DNA of 64,000 bases, taken from Kappaphycus alvarezii (taxonomy: Eukaryota > Rhodophyta > Florideophyceae > Gigartinales > Solieriaceae). Location: assembly GCA_002205965.3 (NCBI GenBank), contig NADL03000010.1, positions 558,001 to 622,000 on the forward strand, written 5' to 3'. Shown piece after piece: positions 60,101 to 64,000 of this stretch (position 1 is the stretch's first letter; each line of letters starts with the position of its first letter). The translations under genes were made by a program, and so were the position numbers. The notes under the pieces are model-generated. The model was given only the letters and a program-made list of their open reading frames with translations, was not told the origin of the DNA and searched no databases.

Positions 60101-62640
60101 AGGTATTCCTCTAAAGACAGTGGCCTACAACGATTGAAATTGAAATATTTTGATCTTTGTTGTGGGAAAATAAATCCCAGATGTTGTTCAACAACATTAC
60201 AGCCTGATAAATTGATCCGACTGCGGACTCCAAAACTTTCATTTTGCGCTTCAAGTCGACAGTTGTAAAGTATGCCTTGATTTCTTTGAAAATACATTCA
60301 GTACAAACTCTCCCTTTGGGAATTCCTCGATTGTAGGCTGTGTCATACGGTTGCGAAAAGCTTCATTGATAAAAAAATTCGAGATTCCAACAAAGATTGC
60401 AACGTTTACCTCCATAAATGCAATGCTTTAGAGATCGTCACAAAATTCTTCTTTTTCGGTAACGGTCAGCGTTCTGGCTTCACCACCCTATTCAACTGAC
60501 GGTAATCGACTCAGATCCGGGTTCTTTCTTCGTTGCTTCGTTGCTATCGATAACGGAGAGGACCAGGCAGACCTTGATGGCATAATAATTTCGGATTCCA
60601 ATAGTTCCTTCATCTATTTCCTTACTATGTCGTTATGATTCGGCGGCATTCGATGGACTTTCCAATGTATCGGGATCTCGTCCATCAATTTGAAAGAATG
60701 TGCCACTGGCACTTGAGCCGGCTCCAGATCGTGAGGTTCCCACTCTATCACATCTGTATCCTTGAGGGCCTTCATCAGCTTCTTTTGGATGTTCTCCTTA
60801 ACTTGTTCTAGCTTCGTAGCCAGTAAAGCAGAGCGTTCCAGATCAACCTCTTTCTCTTTGTTGATTTCAGTCTTAGCAAAGGGAGCCATATCAGGATTGC
60901 GCGGTTCCTTCTTAATGATGGGGAAGTCCAGATCTTCTTAGCTACCAGAACAATCATTGCTTTTAATAGACGATGAGTAGTTACGGAGAGTTTCCTAATG
61001 GTCTGAAATCCTGGGAGACGTAAAGTTCTCATTGTTCGTCTCAGTCTCTTTGATGTTGGATGGCTCACATGCGAATTGCAACACAATCTCTTCTTTTCCT
61101 AAGACCAAAGTAAAGTGCTGTAGGGAATAAAAGATACTCTTCTGCAGGGATAAAAGAGTCGGACTTCCAAATATATAATAAAAGGAAGCGTTTTTGACCA
61201 CGAAAAACTCCAAAAGCTCGACCATCGACCCGTAAGACACGAAGTACTCCTCAAACACATCCGAACATCTGTGCGACAGTTACTTTTTCACCTGATGATC
61301 GTTCATCGTCGTGGTGAGCGCCAGATTCTGACAGAAATCCTACGAGATGAGTTTGGTAACCGCCTAAGTATCCAGAAGGGCATGGTTTTACGATCTAAAA
61401 AATTTCACGGCTACGATCTTGAGTCGACACGTGCCCCCTCCGAAGAACTTAACATCGAGGTCTGTGTTATTGCTATCTTCTTGAATAGAAATAGCTTTAA
61501 AAAATTCCTGGCCTCCTCGCCATCCCGGCTAAATATTTGCCCGAAGTTCGTCACCGTGGCACCTGAGGCCATTTCGGCGATCTCGTTACACCTCTGTACG
61601 TAATCTTGGATCTCATTGGAATTCTTATTCGACTTTCGGATTCCTCTCTTGATTTAATTTTGACAGGAGCAAAAATAGATGGACGGACTCCAAGGGCCTT
61701 GTTTATGATGTCGCCAAGATTCTTCACATTTTCTCTTCGCTTTTTCGGAAGTGCCTTCCCGTCCGCACCTCTCTTCATAGAAGCGACAAGGTCGTCTTTG
61801 TGATATTCCTGAAAGACGGTAACCTTTTCATCATTATTCGGTTCCTTCATTTTCAACTCTTCTGCAAATTCAGACCGGGCCGTAACAACTCTGCCTCGCT
61901 CATGATCATCATGAAGGATCTTGGACCGTCATATTGCCTCCAAATGGATTCTTATCCCATAATTGGAGCATTGAGTGTCTATATACGGGTTACGCGGTGC
62001 CCTTGTCTCCCCATATCCCTTCTGATTGCAGTGGCTGCAAGAATAACTTGCTCTCGACTTTACCGGTGGCTAATTGCAGTCAAACTGTTTCTTCACAGAC
62101 AAAGATAGATCAACGAACTGAATGGCAAGCTGATCAACTTTGTTTTCTATAATTTTTGAAGTGTGTGCATCTGCCTTTGGAGGATCTTCTGTGGCGTCCC
62201 ATTCGAGGAGGATTCTTGAATAGCTTCTTCGAAAAACGCCTTATATTTAATTTAGAAGTCTATTATAGCCTTCTTGCGCCCTTAATTTCCGCCAAGACAG
62301 AAAAAATCAAGAACTGCGCCATATCTCAGCTTTCTTTAACTGCCTTCCTAAACAGGCCTACTCCAGCTGTATTATTGAAACTCTCTTATAAACAGCATTT
62401 AACTACGCTAGAGAGCTCGGTAAGCCCTTCGAGTCCACCTTGGCGTTTACAGCCTTCTGATGTTTTCTTCTGTTTTCGAGGTCCTCCCAAAACCCTACAT
62501 GAACTTGGCGTTCCCGGTCGACTAGTTCTTTTTCTCCTCCTTCAACGCTCCATCGCGCGCGAATGCCTCACAGTGACGCCCAAATGCTGCGCGCTCGAGG
62601 TGACAGAGGATCTGGAGCGCCCTTTTCTCATCACTTTTTT
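57150..62640 (-). mobile_element. Ty3/Gypsy LTR element, minus strand, broken and interrupted
   Basis: Fossil of a Gypsy-type element, read from high to low coordinates. Recognised parts: gag/protease-like region (about 62400-61000); start of the reverse transcriptase near 60700-60480 (AHSFKLMDEIPIHWKVHRMP); RNase H near 58660-58630 (KPFVVYTDHQAL); integrase zinc domain (FHDFIGHSCIGSTRKSMRDR with CDGCQ, about 58230-58095); integrase core (FAGPYESSKSGKRFVLIAAE, about 58020-57960); and a C-terminal piece to 57160. Integrase after reverse transcriptase defines Gypsy order. The element is broken in more than ten places and is old. A plus-strand segment (about 58700-60070) lies between reverse-transcriptase and RNase H traces. 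LTRs were not recognised. Confidence 0.72.
58850..60060 (+). pseudogene. plus-strand relic with a CCCH zinc finger inside the Gypsy element
   Basis: On the plus strand a Pro/Ser/Thr-rich part (58856-59283, LPPSPPPLFRTLRPFVSTPP) is followed by FRVNPKKDKNG and a CCCH finger C-X6-C-X4-C-X3-H (CWFGGGRCKSPHCDVRH, 59385-59435). A charged helical region follows (YAKQIQALKKFLRQ, ARRGAEMRVAEELDNEQQ, then LNKKIKLQMKQKVRDDEKR to about 59990). It is broken in several places. It could be the gag-like protein of another element, a retrocopy of a host RNA-binding protein, or the cargo of an unknown transposon. Ends were not defined; no terminal repeats were seen. Confidence 0.4.
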
Positions 62641-62670
62641 CTGTAGATAACTACATTTTTAGTATAGTAA

Positions 62671-63288
62671 CGCCTGTAAGGAGGAACTCGGGGTACCACT
62701 GTAATGGCGAGCGCGTGAAGCGGCCCTTATGTGGGCCCACTAAGGACCGATAGGTTTATTTTATGTAGAGATAGCTGGCTTTAACCGACTTGGGTAACGG
62801 TTGGAGCGGTAGTGGTCCATTTGTGCTATAAGAAGTAGCGTAGTACAGTAGTGTATAGTAGTGGTAACTACCTTATAAGGACCACTGTTTGGCGACAGAC
62901 GGTGTAAGTAAAGAGGGAAGCACCTTTTGGCCCCAACTTACGGTTTCAAGCCATCAACACCGACTAAGGTTTAACGCCTATGACACCTACCGTTTTATCG
63001 TCAGTTTATTGAACCTACCCCTGCGCTGTGCTTCCGCGACGCCCGTCCTCTCGGATAATTCCGTTCTCCTTTTGGTGTACAGCCCGAAGAGCTAGGTCCC
63101 TTTATTTGTTTGAGTATAGAAACACCTCACGGTTCTATACCACAAACTGTTTTCCCGACCTAGAAGGCTTTATTTTTCATCACCTGTTGTTCGAGCTGGA
63201 ATTACACCCTTTGGAGTATCGCCGTAAGAGCCCGAGGAGAATCAACCTTCCTCTCAAGTTTTTTCACCGTCTTTTGGCAATATTCAAC
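62671..63288 (+). repeat. possible LTR or leader of an element entering from the right edge
   Basis: Begins TGTAAGGAGGAAC and ends CAATATTCAACA just before an ATG. The inside has imperfect short words (GTAGTGG, TAAGGACC) and a TATAAG. With no second copy in the window this is only a candidate. Confidence 0.3.
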
Positions 63289-63998
63289 ATGTCTATGAAA
63301 AGCGGAAGATCCACAAGGAGTTCGCGGAGGGAGCCCTTGGTTCCACCCATGGCGCCCGAAGATCTTCCACGTACCCCTATTTATGGATCCTCACTGCAGG
63401 AAGATCTCGAGACCCTGTTGGTGACCACAACAACGCCCCCACCGAAGGCTGAAGGAGAGCCTAAGCTTTCGGAAACCGCCAACATTGGTTGAATAGAGAG
63501 CTGTTACCGCGCCTCACCGTTTGGTTAAATTCCTTACTCGAGATCCGGCTACCAGTTATGGTTCGCCAGTTGGTGTGACCGCACCTAGAGGAGACTCATC
63601 CCGAGACTCTGATGGGAAATGTGGTACCGATGATGGAAAGATGGATGGAAGAATGGATCACCTCAAGGGGAATGGATAGAGTCGAAAACAGGTGCTGCCA
63701 ATTTGTTCCAGATTCTGTGGTCGCCTCCTTGGCGACAACGTCACCTGCGACCCCACTTTTCACACCGTCCGCATTGGTGGACAAACGGCAGCCCACAGAA
63801 ATACCGCCATCGCCCTCACAGGTGGTATTACCCGAAACCTCACCAAAAGTTTACGTCAGTCAGGGCCATGGTAGCCCAGATGACGCCCGTCGGACTTCTC
63901 GGGTTCGGAGTCTGGCTTTGATCGCCGCAAAGGTGGTAGTCGAGGGAAACACCGTGGGAGAAGAAGTCCAAGTGGTCAAAGAGAAGAGAATAGAATGA
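63289..63998 (+). CDS. gag-like or unrecognised ORFs at the window edge
   Basis: Two frames, 63290-63492 (MSMKSGRSTRSSRREPLVPP on) and 63612-63998 (MGNVVPMMERWMEEWITSRG on), look like one Pro/Ser-rich charged protein split between frames. The composition suits the first part of a retroelement gag, but no diagnostic motif is present and the sequence runs to the window edge. Confidence 0.3.
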
Positions 63999-64000
63999 TA

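Overview
The window looks like nuclear DNA from a eukaryote with few introns and many transposons. A florideophyte-type red alga is my best guess. The reasons are two conserved housekeeping genes with no recognisable introns in a short host island, very dense Copia/Gypsy relics, and a nuclear tRNA-Tyr gene with an extra insertion in its D-loop, a position where red algal tRNA introns are known. The organism is an inference; no plastid or rRNA marker is present.

Layout. 1-2 kb: unrecognised open frames. 2-3.1 kb: a decayed Tc1/mariner transposon on the minus strand. 3.3-13.5 kb: an old Copia-type LTR element split by a second Copia element at 5346-11076, which has both LTRs and a perfect 5-bp target duplication. 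13.5-19.9 kb: AT-rich, gene-poor, decayed DNA. 19.9-25.9 kb: a non-LTR retroelement with a restriction-like endonuclease (RLE), interrupted inside its reverse transcriptase by the 5' part of another Copia element. 27.9-38.2 kb: the host island, holding an unrecognised coiled-coil protein gene, cohesin SMC3, a mitochondrial m-AAA (FtsH/AFG3-type) protease and a small ORF, all on the plus strand. 38.4-45.4 kb: a GC-rich cluster of at least five pieces of RLE retroelements, with the tRNA-Tyr gene between them. 45.5-50.2 kb: a Copia element on the minus strand. 51-55 kb: a Copia element on the plus strand, inserted into a repeat whose empty copy lies at 56.6 kb. 57.1-62.6 kb: a Gypsy element on the minus strand, interrupted by an unidentified plus-strand segment coding for a CCCH zinc finger. 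62.7-64 kb: the apparent start of a further element.

Function. SMC3 (cohesin ATPase) and the m-AAA protease (mitochondrial inner-membrane quality control) are neighbours but have no known shared pathway. Both carry several 1-2 nt frame changes with no nonsense substitutions that I could see. Uncorrected sequencing or assembly indels explain this better than pseudogenes. The transposon relics contain, besides frame changes, ordinary mutational decay.

The most interesting signals are: the tRNA-Tyr(GUA) gene with a canonical anticodon intron plus a 13-nt D-loop insertion; the RLE non-LTR family with a shared 3' terminus and an AT-trinucleotide tail; Copia elements whose primer-binding site matches the anticodon arm of initiator tRNA (half-tRNA priming), beside one that matches the tRNA 3' end; and several resolved nested insertions.
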